From positions 48,119-112,118 of the forward strand of contig JAIKWV010000020.1 in the NCBI GenBank assembly GCA_024684435.1: a DNA stretch of 64,000 bases. Direction: 5' to 3'. A program made the position numbers and the translations under genes. Each line of letters opens with the position of its first letter. Positions within the stretch are counted from its first letter, which is position 1. The stretch comes from Clostridiales bacterium. Lineage in GTDB: Bacteria > Bacillota > Clostridia > Oscillospirales > Acutalibacteraceae. Below are positions 7,357-16,014 of this stretch, piece after piece. The notes beneath the pieces are model-generated. The model had not been told where the DNA came from and ran no database searches. It was given only the letters and a program-made list of their open reading frames with translations.

Positions 7357-7983
7357 TCAGAATATCTGCGTGGGAAGCTTCAGTTTCTGCTTAGGGGGAA
7401 AGGATTTGTCAAATTCCTTCGCCGCCTGCTCATCCACAAAATACCCGGCGGGGGTGGAGTATTCTCCCGTTATCCCGTCAAGGTAACCTTTTTCAAGCTC
7501 TTTGCACAGGAAGAAAGAGGCGTCAGCGCCCTCCGGAAGTCCGTGATAACGGACACCGAATTTTGAGGCGAAGTCAAAACCGCTTTTGCCGTAAAATTGA
7601 ATGTTGCCCTCAAAGCACACTGCCTTGAAGCCCAGTTCCGCCGCCCTTTCCAACGAATAGTCCAAAAGAGCCTTGCCGTACCCCTGCCGCTTAAGCTCAG
7701 GTGTTATGCAGATAGGCCCCATGGTCAGTATGGGCAAAGCTTTGCCGTCATCACAATTTATAACGGCTTTCATAAAGATGTTCTGACCTATGAGCCTGCC
7801 GTCCTTTTCCATGACAAGATCAAGCTCCGGCACAAAAGCTGGGTCGTTCCTCAGCTCATGAAGCACAAAATGTTCCAGACAGCCGGGACGGTAAACGTTC
7901 CAGAAAGATTCCCTTACTAAGTTTTCAACTTCACGATGTTCTTCGCTTTTCTCCAAACGGATGACGTAGTCATTTTTTATCAT
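7357..7983 (-). CDS. GNAT family N-acetyltransferase
   Basis: 208 aa from ATG 7983, which has GGAGGT six bases upstream. The acetyl-CoA loop is in ITPELKRQGYGKALLDYSLERA, the R/QxxGxG/A type, preceded by the strand ALPILTMGPICI. GFKAVCFEGNIQFYGKSGFDFA is the usual strand plus FYxxxGF ending. This resembles the group of small-molecule GNATs with an N-terminal VENLVRESFWNVYRPG segment (YhbS-like). The acceptor is unknown. It lies upstream of the yjdF leader on the same strand, so yjdF could also receive read-through transcription. Confidence 0.85.
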   Translation of the reverse strand: MIKNDYVIRLEKSEEHREVENLVRESFWNVYRPGCLEHFVLHELRNDPAFVPELDLVMEKDGRLIGQNIFMKAVINCDDGKALPILTMGPICITPELKRQGYGKALLDYSLERAAELGFKAVCFEGNIQFYGKSGFDFASKFGVRYHGLPEGADASFFLCKELEKGYLDGITGEYSTPAGYFVDEQAAKEFDKSFPPKQKLKLPTQIF

Positions 7984-8198
7984 ATTTTTACCTCCATGAA
8001 AATTGTTGACTGCAATGTGGGGAGGCTTGTTTTGACCGTATTGCAAACCTCCCGGCTTATTCTACGGTCTCCAAGGTGTTGTTTTTCAAACAGCATTCTC
8101 CTGAATAAAATATTATAATCAAGTCCGAAGACCCGATCACCAGAATTAAAGCGCAAAGATATTATAATGCGGCGCGCAGGTAAAAGTCAATTCAATTC

Positions 8199-8678
8199 TC
8201 ACTGTTCCGCAAGTTTTTTAAGAGCTTCTCCCGTGACCCTGTAGGTGGTCCATTCATCCATACGCTGTGCGCCCAGGGAGAGATAAAAGTCGATGCTCGG
8301 TTTGTTCCAGTCAAGGCAAACCCATTCAAGCCTGCCGCAGCCCCGTTCAACGGTTATTGCCGCAAGCGCCCTGAGAAGAGCTTTGCCGTGCCCCTGACCT
8401 CTGTATTCCGGTTTTACATAAAGGTCCTCAAGGTATATCCCGGCGCGCCCCATAAAGGTGGAAAAGTTGTGGAAGAACAGTGCAAAGCCCACTTCCTTAC
8501 CGTCCGAAAGGGCGAATAGTACCTCCGCCTTCTCCTTGTCAAAGATCCACTCCTCAAGCAGACTTTCGTCAGCCACTACCTCATCAGACATTTTTTCGTA
8601 CTCCGCAAGTCCTTTTATGAATTCAAATATAAGTGCAGTGTCTTTGCGCTCCGCCTTTCTTATTTCTGTACCGTTCAT
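8199..8678 (-). CDS. GNAT family N-acetyltransferase, diamine/thialysine acetyltransferase-like
   Basis: 159 aa. The pattern is close to the SAT group: IRKAERKDTALIFEFIKGLA and EYEKM at the start, ALFFHNFSTFMGRAGIYLED in the core, LYVKPEYRGQGHGKALLRAL for the acetyl-CoA pyrophosphate loop, and GRLEWVCLDWNKPSIDFY with LGAQRMDEWTTYR at the end. SAT homologues acetylate polyamines or thialysine. The substrate here cannot be fixed without assay. It is a separate short gene on the same strand as the neighbouring small membrane protein gene. Confidence 0.85.
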   Translation of the reverse strand: MNGTEIRKAERKDTALIFEFIKGLAEYEKMSDEVVADESLLEEWIFDKEKAEVLFALSDGKEVGFALFFHNFSTFMGRAGIYLEDLYVKPEYRGQGHGKALLRALAAITVERGCGRLEWVCLDWNKPSIDFYLSLGAQRMDEWTTYRVTGEALKKLAEQ

Positions 8679-8759
8679 ACTTGACCTCCCATAAAAATAT
8701 CAACCGGACAGAAAATCTGCCCGGTCGTATTCGCATTAAAATTTTTTACAGATGAAAAA

Positions 8760-8975
8760 TTATTCCTCTGTTTTCTCAGCTTTCGGCTCATCCTCTTCTT
8801 CAACAAGGATAGGCTCATCGTCACAGCATGAACAGGAAACGTAATCTTCGATCTCTTCTTCATCCTTCTGCTTCTTGCACTTTGAGATCTTTGAAACAAG
8901 AATGCAAATGCCTGCGATAGCGCCGGCTATTGCCGCAACAACAGCAACGATCTTGAGAATTTTTTTAATGTCCAT
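8760..8975 (-). CDS. Small single-span membrane protein with acidic Cys-containing tail
   Basis: 71 aa. The N-terminal transmembrane helix is at residues 8-28 (IVAVVAAIAGAIAGICILVS). A basic turn (KISKCKKQKD) follows, then a very acidic tail (EEEIEDYVSCSCCDDEPILV) with a CSCC cluster that could bind metal. A strong GGAGG site precedes the ATG. No family recognised. Similar small anchored acidic proteins are common and unnamed in Clostridia. Confidence 0.65.
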   Translation of the reverse strand: MDIKKILKIVAVVAAIAGAIAGICILVSKISKCKKQKDEEEIEDYVSCSCCDDEPILVEEEDEPKAEKTEE

Positions 8976-9095
8976 ATCTATTCCTCCATATATGTTGTTT
9001 TACAGTTACCCGTACTTTGATTATACTCAATAAATAATATATTGTCAACTAAAAATAAAATTTTTACAATTTATTAAAAAAGCGGCAACATCATT

Positions 9096-10025
9096 TTATT
9101 TTGCTTTACGGGTCCTCTTTTTTATAAGCTCATTTATGGGTATCTGAGCCACGAGGATGGCCACGAACATTATGGCGCAGCCGGTCAGCTCACGGGATGA
9201 AAGCTTCTGACTCAGGATCATCCAGCCGAACAGCGCGGAGAACACGGATTCAAGGCACAAAAGCAGGGAGGCAATGGCAGGCTCGGTGTGCTTCTGACCC
9301 ACTATCTGCAAGGTAAACGCAACGCCGCTGCTCATAATACCGGTGTACAAAACCTGGGGCATGGCGTCCTTTATAGCGGAAAGCTGGGGCGTGTCGAATA
9401 TCGCCATACATATAGAGGAGAGTGTTCCGGCGACAAGAAACTGTACGATGGACATGTCTATGTTGTCAACGGTTGACGCATAATGGTCAATGATGAGTAT
9501 GTGCAGCGCAAAGAACACCGAGCAGGCAAGTGCCAGAAGCTCGCCTTTCCCTATGGTGAACGACGAAGTTATGCAAAGCAGATAAAGTCCGAAGGTGCCC
9601 ATCAGCATGGCTATCCATACCCGCAGGCCTGCCCGTTTGCCGATAAATACGGCAAAAATGGGAACCAGCAGCATGTAAAGAGCTGTTACGAACCCTACCT
9701 TGCCCGCCATCGAGTACCTGAAAGCTTGCTGCTGCAGGTTAAGTCCCACAAACAGCACGAGCCCGCAAAGGATGCCGGCTTTAAAAAGAGTTTTTTTGTC
9801 GCTCTTTTCGGGTTTGATCCCTTTTTTGCTCCTGCTGCGGATAAGCGCCAACGGGACAAGAACCAGTCCGCCCATTATGCAGCGTATTCCGTTGAAGGTA
9901 AAAGACTCTATTTTTTGCCCGGCGGTGTGCTGAAACACAAATGACAAGCCCCAGATCACTGCCGCCAACAGCAGACAAAGGCTGCCGAAAAGCTGTTTGT
10001 TCTTTTTGATAACGACCACTTCCAT
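9096..10025 (-). CDS. EamA/DMT superfamily transporter
   Basis: 309 aa with ten predicted transmembrane helices arranged as two EamA repeats. The first begins LFGSLCLLLAAVIWGLSFVF and the second LLALACSVFFALHILIIDHY. The conserved glycine/proline positions of the second repeat (VAFTLQIVGQKHTEPAIASL) are present, followed by the final LSSRELTGCAIMFVAILVAQ. The C-terminus is basic (KKRTRKAK), inside. DMT exporters move amino acids, nucleosides or other metabolites; the cargo is not predictable. It stands alone, divergent from the LuxCE-like operon. Confidence 0.9.
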   Translation of the reverse strand: MEVVVIKKNKQLFGSLCLLLAAVIWGLSFVFQHTAGQKIESFTFNGIRCIMGGLVLVPLALIRSRSKKGIKPEKSDKKTLFKAGILCGLVLFVGLNLQQQAFRYSMAGKVGFVTALYMLLVPIFAVFIGKRAGLRVWIAMLMGTFGLYLLCITSSFTIGKGELLALACSVFFALHILIIDHYASTVDNIDMSIVQFLVAGTLSSICMAIFDTPQLSAIKDAMPQVLYTGIMSSGVAFTLQIVGQKHTEPAIASLLLCLESVFSALFGWMILSQKLSSRELTGCAIMFVAILVAQIPINELIKKRTRKAK

Positions 10026-10117
10026 ACAGATGAAAAATGCAAAATGTCACAGAGGGGATTATAGCACAAACCGGGAGGAATAGCAAGTGCCGTGAGCGGT
10101 CGAGTTTGCGTTGCGCA

Positions 10118-10149
10118 TTGACAAATAAGTCCGCATCGTGTAATATAAT
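10118..10149 (+). promoter_or_regulatory. Sigma-A type promoter of the LuxE/LuxC-like operon
   Basis: Perfect -35 TTGACA at 10118-10123, then a 17-base spacer to TAATAT (10141-10146); a better -10 hexamer TATAAT overlaps at 10144-10149 with a 20-base spacer. The first gene starts 32 bases downstream. Confidence 0.7.
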
Positions 10150-10180
10150 AATAACGCGTTAATATAAGGAAAGATAGAAC

Positions 10181-10840
10181 ATGAGCATACTTGCTGTTTA
10201 CGGCGTCGGCGGTTTGGGACGGGAAGTCCTTGAATTAGCTAAAACGATCAACGAAAAGAACAAAAAATGGGAGTCCTTTATCTTCATAGATGACGGAGAC
10301 GTTCCCGGTGTGGTCAACGGGGTAAGCGTGTATAAATATGACGAGGCAGTTAAAAAGTTCGGCAAAGAGATAGAGATAGCCATGGGCATCGGCGAACCCC
10401 GCGTCCGTGAGATACTGTTCAATAAAATAGCGGGGGACGGTATCGGAACCCCCACGCTTATACATCCGGAGGTACATATCCCGGAATCCACAGTTATAGG
10501 AAAAGGTGTTGTTATACAGTACGGCTGTTTCATATCCTGCAACGTGAAAATAGGAGATTATGTTTACATACAGCCTCATTGCAACATCGGGCATGATGAC
10601 GTTCTGGACAAGGGCTGCATGATATCCGGTTTCGGCAATCTTGCCGGCATAGTCCATGTGGGAGAATTTTCCTATGTGGGAATGAGCGCGGCGGTAAAAG
10701 AAACGGTAAATATCGGTTCATGGTCTGTGGTTGGAATGTGTTCCATGGTCCACAAGGATATCCCGGATGAAATGGTGGCTCTGGGCAATCCGGCAAGACC
10801 TATCGCAAAAAATTCGGACAGACGGGTCTTCGGGCACTGA
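10181..10840 (+). CDS. PglD/NeuD-like left-handed beta-helix acyltransferase
   Basis: 219 aa. The N-terminal Rossmann-like half begins ILAVYGVGGLGREVLELA, typical of the PglD/NeuD sugar O-/N-acyltransferases. The C-terminal half is a hexapeptide-repeat beta-helix (STVIGKGVVIQYGCFI and VKIGDYVYIQPHCNIG), with the candidate catalytic histidine in QPHCNIGHD. It ends with VGMCSMVHKDIPDEM and GNPARPIAKN. Homologues acylate amino sugars or sialic acids with acyl-CoA. As first gene of an operon with its own ACP and acyl ligase, it may use an acyl group made by those genes; that is inference. Confidence 0.82.
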   Translation: MSILAVYGVGGLGREVLELAKTINEKNKKWESFIFIDDGDVPGVVNGVSVYKYDEAVKKFGKEIEIAMGIGEPRVREILFNKIAGDGIGTPTLIHPEVHIPESTVIGKGVVIQYGCFISCNVKIGDYVYIQPHCNIGHDDVLDKGCMISGFGNLAGIVHVGEFSYVGMSAAVKETVNIGSWSVVGMCSMVHKDIPDEMVALGNPARPIAKNSDRRVFGH

Positions 10841-10856
10841 TCGAAAGGAGAAAACA

Positions 10857-11603
10857 ATGGGTTTATTGGAAGGCAAGGTGTGTCTTGTTACAGGCGCCAG
10901 CAGAGGAATAGGCGCGGCAACGGTAAGGCGGTTCGCCCAGGAGGGCGCAACGGTCTATGCCAATGCCCGGACACCTAACAATATGGACAGCCTCTGCGAA
11001 GAAATGAGCAGGGAATATAACACCGTCGTCAAGGCGGTATATTTCGACGTGCGGGATGAATCCGCCGCTAAAAAGGCCGTTATCCAGATACGCAAGGAGA
11101 CAGGCAGAATAGATGTATTGGTAAATAACGCCGGAATAATGAAGGACGCCCTGATCGGAATGATCTCCAGGGAGCTTATGCAGGAAATTTACGACACGAA
11201 CGTTTTCGGCGTAATGAACATGATACAGTTGGTGAGCAAGGTAATGATGTTCCAGAAAAGCGGGAGCATTATCAATTTGTCTTCCATTGTGGGCGTCGAG
11301 GGAAATCCCGGGCAGCTGGCGTACTCCGCCACTAAAGGCGCTGTGGCGGCGATGACAAAAACCGCGGCAAAGGAATTGGCGGGCAAGGGCATCAGGGTAA
11401 ACGCAATAGCTCCGGGTATGATAGACACGGATATGTTCAGAAGCATCGGCGAGGAAAAAATGAACGAGCATCTGGCAAACATCAGAATGGGCAGGTTCGG
11501 TACCCCGGAGGACGTTGCGGACGCGATAGTTTTTCTTGCCTCGGATCTGTCCGGATACGTTACGGGGGAGATCCTCGGCGTAGACGGCGGAGCAATGGTT
11601 TAA
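10857..11603 (+). CDS. SDR family 3-oxoacyl-ACP reductase-like protein (FabG-like)
   Basis: 248 aa from ATG 10857 with AAAGGAG upstream. Classical short-chain dehydrogenase: TGASRGIGAATVRRF binds the cofactor, VNNAGIMKD is the structural NAG motif, and catalytic Ser, Tyr and Lys are in INLSSIVG and AYSATKGAVAAM. APGMIDTDMF, then LGVDGGAMV, closes the fold as in FabG. FabG reduces beta-ketoacyl-ACP with NADPH. It sits 16 bp after the acyltransferase and just before an ACP gene, which favours an acyl-ACP substrate. No ketosynthase or dehydratase is nearby, so it is not a full elongation set. Confidence 0.88.
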   Translation: MGLLEGKVCLVTGASRGIGAATVRRFAQEGATVYANARTPNNMDSLCEEMSREYNTVVKAVYFDVRDESAAKKAVIQIRKETGRIDVLVNNAGIMKDALIGMISRELMQEIYDTNVFGVMNMIQLVSKVMMFQKSGSIINLSSIVGVEGNPGQLAYSATKGAVAAMTKTAAKELAGKGIRVNAIAPGMIDTDMFRSIGEEKMNEHLANIRMGRFGTPEDVADAIVFLASDLSGYVTGEILGVDGGAMV

Positions 11604-11641
11604 AACAGTAAAACATAAATTTTTATCGGGAGGAGAAAAAT

Positions 11642-11890
11642 ATGAGCAATCTTGAGAAGTACGATCAAATATTCACGGAGACCTTTGAAATAGGCAAGGC
11701 TGACCTTGAAGGACTTAAGTATCAGGGCATCCCCGCGTGGGATTCCGTGGGACACATGACCCTGATAGCTTCCCTTGAAAACGCATTTGATATAATGTTC
11801 GACACAATGGATGTTATAGATTTCAGCTCTTATGAGAAAGGAAAAGAGATCCTTTCAAAGGGAGAATACGGAGTAGACTTCAATGCGTAG
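11642..11890 (+). CDS. Acyl carrier protein-like protein
   Basis: 82 aa, acidic. The phosphopantetheine site is Ser35 in PAWDSVGHMTLIASLE, matching the DSxxxxxLI...E pattern of carrier proteins. The helix before it (YDQIFTETFEIGKADLEGL) is as expected. It is more divergent than primary fatty acid ACP (DSLD is typical there), which suggests a dedicated carrier for this operon. Its stop overlaps the ligase start by 8 bp, so carrier and ligase are translationally coupled. A GGGAGGAG site precedes the ATG. Confidence 0.87.
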   Translation: MSNLEKYDQIFTETFEIGKADLEGLKYQGIPAWDSVGHMTLIASLENAFDIMFDTMDVIDFSSYEKGKEILSKGEYGVDFNA

Positions 11891-13316
11891 TTTCTCAACA
11901 ACAAGAATATGGGATCTTGAAGAATATGCCGACAACCCCGCTCTTCTGGATGAAAACGGCGATTCGGTCACTTACCGTGAGCTGAAAGAGCTGTCGGACT
12001 CGGCGGCGGAGGCGGTGGGGGAAAGGTGTCTTGTTTTCTCCCTGTGCAAAAACGCCATAGGCTCCGTTGTGGGTTATGTGGGATTCATCAACAACGGCGT
12101 GGTGCCGGCTTTGCTGAGCGCCCATCTTGACGATGACCTGCTCCGGAACCTGCTCAAGGTATATTCTCCGTCATATATATGGCTGCCGGAAGAACAGGCA
12201 GAGAAGTATAAGGACTTCTCTGTCACGTTTCGTTCCTGCGGCTATGTTCTGTTAAAGACAGGTTATGAGAAAAAGTATCCTCTTCATTCCGATCTGGCTC
12301 TGCTGCTCACCACCTCCGGTTCTACGGGCAGTCCGAAATTCGTGCGCCAGACCTACGGGAATATAAAAGCCAATACGGAGTCGATAATACAATATCTGAA
12401 ACTGGATAGATCGGAACGCCCCATAACCACTCTGCCAATGAATTACACCTACGGTCTGTCCATAATAAACACCCATCTTGCGGTGGGCGCTGAGCTTCTG
12501 CTGACAGACAAGACACTGATGCAGAAAGAATTCTGGTCATTTTTGAAAGAAGAAAAGGCGACGTCCTTCGGCGGTGTGCCCTATACTTACGAAATGCTGG
12601 ACAAGCTTCGCTTCTGGCGCATGGATCTGCCGTATCTCGGCACAATGACCCAGGCAGGGGGCAAGCTGACCCCGGAGCTTCACGAAAAGTTTGCAAAATT
12701 CGCGGAGGACACCGGCAAGAAGTTCATCGTCATGTACGGTCAGTGCGAGGCTACCGCCCGTATGGGATATTTGCCCCCGGAATATGCGGTGGAGAAAAAA
12801 GGCTCCATGGGCATAGTTATCCCGGGAGGAAAATTCTCTCTTGTTGACGTGGACGGAAACGAGATAACGGAACCCGACATAACCGGAGAGCTTGTTTATG
12901 AAGGAGCGAATGTTACCCCTGGGTACGCCGAGTGCGGAGACGACCTTGCAAAGGGCGACGAAAGGAACGGCAGACTTGTCACGGGGGATATGGCGCGGTT
13001 TGACAAAGATGGTTTCTTTTACATCGTCGGGCGGAAAAAGCGTTTTCTGAAGATATACGGCAGCAGGGTCAACCTTGATGAGATAGACCGTCTGATAAAA
13101 ACGGAATTCAATATTGAGGCCGCCAGCGCGGGTGTGGATGACCATATGTATATCTTTGTGACGGATCAGAAAAACGCCGAGCCGGTTCGGGATTTTGTCA
13201 TAGGGAAAACAAAACTTAATCCTGTAGCCTTTAAGGTGGTCGTTATTGATGAGATACCGAAGAACGATTCGGGCAAAACTCTTTATAAAGAATTGACAAA
13301 GTATTATGATAATTGA
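11883..13316 (+). CDS. AMP-dependent acyl/aryl ligase (adenylate-forming)
   Basis: 477 aa, slightly shorter than typical acyl-CoA synthetases. ALLLTTSGSTGSPKFVRQTY is the ATP-binding P-loop (A3). MYGQCEATARMGYLP is the A5 region, where G(Q)-x-E-A contacts adenine. LVTGDMARFDKDGFFYIVGR carries the hinge aspartate, KRFLKIYGSRVNLDEIDRL is A8, and PKNDSGKTLYKEL contains the A10 catalytic lysine. All catalytic motifs look intact. Coupled to the upstream ACP, it probably loads a free acid onto that carrier via an acyl-adenylate. The short N-terminal subdomain may mean a small acid-binding pocket; the acid itself is unknown. Confidence 0.88.
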   Translation: MRSFSTTRIWDLEEYADNPALLDENGDSVTYRELKELSDSAAEAVGERCLVFSLCKNAIGSVVGYVGFINNGVVPALLSAHLDDDLLRNLLKVYSPSYIWLPEEQAEKYKDFSVTFRSCGYVLLKTGYEKKYPLHSDLALLLTTSGSTGSPKFVRQTYGNIKANTESIIQYLKLDRSERPITTLPMNYTYGLSIINTHLAVGAELLLTDKTLMQKEFWSFLKEEKATSFGGVPYTYEMLDKLRFWRMDLPYLGTMTQAGGKLTPELHEKFAKFAEDTGKKFIVMYGQCEATARMGYLPPEYAVEKKGSMGIVIPGGKFSLVDVDGNEITEPDITGELVYEGANVTPGYAECGDDLAKGDERNGRLVTGDMARFDKDGFFYIVGRKKRFLKIYGSRVNLDEIDRLIKTEFNIEAASAGVDDHMYIFVTDQKNAEPVRDFVIGKTKLNPVAFKVVVIDEIPKNDSGKTLYKELTKYYDN

Positions 13317-13353
13317 CCGGCAGCCGGTACATTCCTAAAAAGAGGTGACGCAG

Positions 13354-14445
13354 ATGACATTTGAAGAGATAATGAGCCTTTCACCCTATTCTTTGAACAA
13401 AGAAGAAAAGGGCAAACTGCTCACGGAAAGACTTATGGAGCTGACAAGGCATCATCTGGAAAACTGCCCCGAATACAGGAGAATGTCAGAGGCTGTCGGT
13501 TTTGATGTCGAAAAGGCAGAGGACTACAGAGACATCCCGTTTCTGCCTGTCCGTCTTTTTAAGGAAATGGATCTCAAGTCCGTTCCCGGTGAAGAGATAG
13601 TAAAAACAATGACCTCCTCCGGTACCACCGGGCAGGCAGTGAGCAAAATATATCTGGACAGAGAGACCTCGGCAAACCAGCAGAAGGCAATGGTGAAGAT
13701 CGTTCAGGATTTTACCGGTTCCGCCCGTATGCCGATGATAATCATCGACTGTCCCGGCGTGGTGAAGAACAGAGCGATGTTTTCCGCAAGAGGCGCGGGG
13801 ATATTGGGCTTTTCAATGTTCGGCGCAAAGAAAATATATGCCCTTGACGACGATATGCGTCTTGATGTCGAGGGACTTAAAGAATTTCTTGAAAATAATA
13901 AAGGTCAGCGGATATTGCTGTTCGGCTTCACTTTTATGATCTGGCAGCATTTCTATAAAGAACTTGTGCGGCTTAAGGATGAGGGGATAAGCTTTGACCT
14001 TTCCGATGGGATCCTGATCCACGGCGGCGGCTGGAAGAAGCTCATATCCGAAGCGGTGAGCCACGATGAATTTCACAAAAGGCTTGAGGTCGTGTGCGGG
14101 CTGAGATCCATCCATGATTATTACGGCATGGTGGAGCAGACGGGATGCATTTATATGGAGTGCGAACACGGACATCTTCATGCCAGTAATTTTTCCGACG
14201 TTATTATTCGCCGTCCCATTGATTTTTCGGAGGCGGAGATCGGCGAGACCGGGATAATCCAGGTGGTTTCCACCATTCCCGAATCCTATCCGGGTCACAG
14301 CCTGCTTACCGAGGATGAGGGAGCGGTTTTGGGCGTTGATGATTGCCCCTGCGGACGAAAGGGTAAATATTTCAAAATAAACGGCAGATTAAAGAGCGCT
14401 GAGATAAGGGGATGCAGTGACACTTATGCAGATAAATTTAAATAA
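13354..14445 (+). CDS. LuxE-like acyl-protein synthetase
   Basis: 363 aa from ATG 13354, which has AGAGGTG seven bases upstream. LuxE activates a fatty acid as an adenylate and passes it to a cysteine near its own C-terminus, from which LuxC reduces it. Here MTSSGTTGQAVSKIYLDRET is the family P-loop, and LFGFTFMIWQHF, GGGWKK and HDYYGMVEQTG are typical LuxE blocks. The candidate acyl-accepting cysteine is in AEIRGCSDTYADK, ten residues from the end, as in LuxE. A CPCG pair before it may bind metal. Its 3' end overlaps luxC-like by 29 bp. There are no luxA or luxB genes, so it is not a light system. Confidence 0.88.
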   Translation: MTFEEIMSLSPYSLNKEEKGKLLTERLMELTRHHLENCPEYRRMSEAVGFDVEKAEDYRDIPFLPVRLFKEMDLKSVPGEEIVKTMTSSGTTGQAVSKIYLDRETSANQQKAMVKIVQDFTGSARMPMIIIDCPGVVKNRAMFSARGAGILGFSMFGAKKIYALDDDMRLDVEGLKEFLENNKGQRILLFGFTFMIWQHFYKELVRLKDEGISFDLSDGILIHGGGWKKLISEAVSHDEFHKRLEVVCGLRSIHDYYGMVEQTGCIYMECEHGHLHASNFSDVIIRRPIDFSEAEIGETGIIQVVSTIPESYPGHSLLTEDEGAVLGVDDCPCGRKGKYFKINGRLKSAEIRGCSDTYADKFK

Positions 14446-15640
14446 AGACCTGCTCAACAGGGTCACGTTTCTTACCGGGTCGGCGGAGCTTGCCGATAAC
14501 TTAAGCGCCGTCCCTCCGATGATACCCTTTGAGGAAAAGATAATTGATCTTCTCAACGCCGTATCCGCGGAGATCATAAAGGACCCGAGAAGCAGGGCGT
14601 ACTCAGACGTGATAACCTTCGGCTTCTGGATACGCAAAGGTTCTGTCCTCAAGCTTAAAGAGAGATTTGAAATAAACGATAACGCATTGCATTTGGGCAA
14701 GGGCGTTGTGTTCCATATCGCGCCCTCAAACGTGCCGGTCAATTTCGCCTATTCCCTTGCGGCGGGGCTGTTGAACGGCAACGCGAACGTTGTAAGGGTG
14801 CCCAGCAAAGATTTCCCTCAGGTGGGAATTATTACGGACGCGTTCAATAAAGTTTTAGCACAGCGTGAGGAAATGAAGCCTTATGTTCTCTGTGTCCGCT
14901 ATGACCGGGACAAGGAGATAAACGATCTTTTCAGCTCCGTGGCGGACGTCCGTATAGTGTGGGGAGGAGACAGGACCATTGAGGAACTGCGCAGATCGCC
15001 TCTGCCTCCCCGTTCCGGAGAGATAACCTTCGCGGACAGATATTCCATAGCTGTCATAGATTCCGAAAGTTACCTGGCGGCGGAGGACAAAAAGCGGATC
15101 GCCGAGGATTTTTATAACGACACATTTTTCTCCGATCAGAACGCCTGCACAAGCCCCCGCATCGTTATATGGACGGGGAACAGGACAGCCGAGGCAAAGG
15201 AGATATTCTGGGAGGAAGAACACCTGCTGGCGGAAAAGAAATATAATTTTCAGCCGATACAGGGCGTTAACAAACTGACCAGAAGCTTCCTTGTTTCCGC
15301 GGCTCAGCCCGGAGTAAAGGTAGTGGAACACAGGGATAATCTCATAGTCCGTGTGACCGTTCCGGAGCTGACGGAGACCCTTATGGATAATCGGGACAAC
15401 TGCGGTTACTTCTACGAGTATGACTGTAAGGATATCAACGATATCAAGCCCGTCTGCAACGATAAACGCTGTCAGACAATAGCGTATTTTGGCAGCAGAG
15501 AATCTATCACCCCGCTGTTGATGTCGGGAATAAAAGGTGTTGACAGAGTGGTCCCGCTGGGCAGGACAATGGATTTTGATCTACTATGGGACGGGTATAA
15601 TTTAACTCAGCATTTAACAAGAAGCATTGTTCTGGAATAG
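14417..15640 (+). CDS. LuxC-like acyl reductase
   Basis: 407 aa. LuxC is the aldehyde-dehydrogenase-like subunit of fatty acid reductase and makes aldehyde from acyl-LuxE with NADPH. GVVFHIAPSNVPVNFAYSLA, then NGNANVVRVPSKDFPQ, is the cofactor-binding block, DVRIVWGGDRTIEELR the second, and DQNACTSPRIVIW holds the catalytic cysteine. DRVVPLGRTMDFDLLWDGYN is the LuxC C-terminal block. GTG 14417 is taken as start because AAGGGG lies five bases upstream; ATG 14426 is the alternative. It ends the operon and is followed by a GC-rich hairpin. With LuxE and the dedicated ACP it should produce a fatty or short-chain aldehyde. Confidence 0.9.
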   Translation: MTLMQINLNKDLLNRVTFLTGSAELADNLSAVPPMIPFEEKIIDLLNAVSAEIIKDPRSRAYSDVITFGFWIRKGSVLKLKERFEINDNALHLGKGVVFHIAPSNVPVNFAYSLAAGLLNGNANVVRVPSKDFPQVGIITDAFNKVLAQREEMKPYVLCVRYDRDKEINDLFSSVADVRIVWGGDRTIEELRRSPLPPRSGEITFADRYSIAVIDSESYLAAEDKKRIAEDFYNDTFFSDQNACTSPRIVIWTGNRTAEAKEIFWEEEHLLAEKKYNFQPIQGVNKLTRSFLVSAAQPGVKVVEHRDNLIVRVTVPELTETLMDNRDNCGYFYEYDCKDINDIKPVCNDKRCQTIAYFGSRESITPLLMSGIKGVDRVVPLGRTMDFDLLWDGYNLTQHLTRSIVLE

Positions 15641-15649
15641 TAAAAAATC

Positions 15650-15669
15650 AGGGAGGCTGCTGCCTCCCT
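15650..15669. terminator. Intrinsic terminator after the luxC-like gene
   Basis: AGGGAGGC/GCCTCCCT stem with a TGCT loop. The plus-strand tail is weak (ttaatttt). On the minus strand the hairpin is followed by TTTTTT, so it can also end read-through from the GH27 gene. Confidence 0.75.
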
Positions 15670-15721
15670 TAATTTTGACCGATAATTTCGCATTGAATTA
15701 CGGACGGTTGTACCCGCCCAG

Positions 15722-15860
15722 GCGAGCAATTAATTGTTCACACAGCCAACGTAGGGCAAGGATACATCCTTGCCGCCTCAAGATCTTTTTCGGCACGCAT
15801 GTATGCGCGCCCTACGCAGGGCTATCATTGTAGGGGAGGGCTTTCACACCATCCCTTTCT
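15722..15860. repeat. Dispersed palindromic repeat, copy 1
   Basis: The core (15722-15815) is near-identical to 17471-17566. It is an imperfect inverted repeat running from GTAGGGC (15751) to GCCCTAC (15809-15815), with arms extending into ATACATCCTTGCC and its partner ATGTATGCGC. A second module, GTAGGGGAGGGCTTTCACAC at 15831, resembles parts of copies 2 and 3. The rest of 15671-16014 has no gene. Confidence 0.8.
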
Positions 15861-16014
15861 ACAATCAAAAATATAAATGACACATAATTCTTTTTTCCTT
15901 ATCTTGTGGAAACGCCGCCCCCGGCATTCCGTTGCCAAAAGCCCGCGCTTGTCGAAATGGAACGTAAAGGGGAGAATGATTTTTTGCAAATTTTGTAAAA
16001 ACTTTAATTGTACA

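Noticed and set aside
7111..7566. Plus-strand ORF of 151 codons across yjdF and its leader
   Set aside because: It runs antisense through two genes and a structured RNA leader, with no ribosome site.
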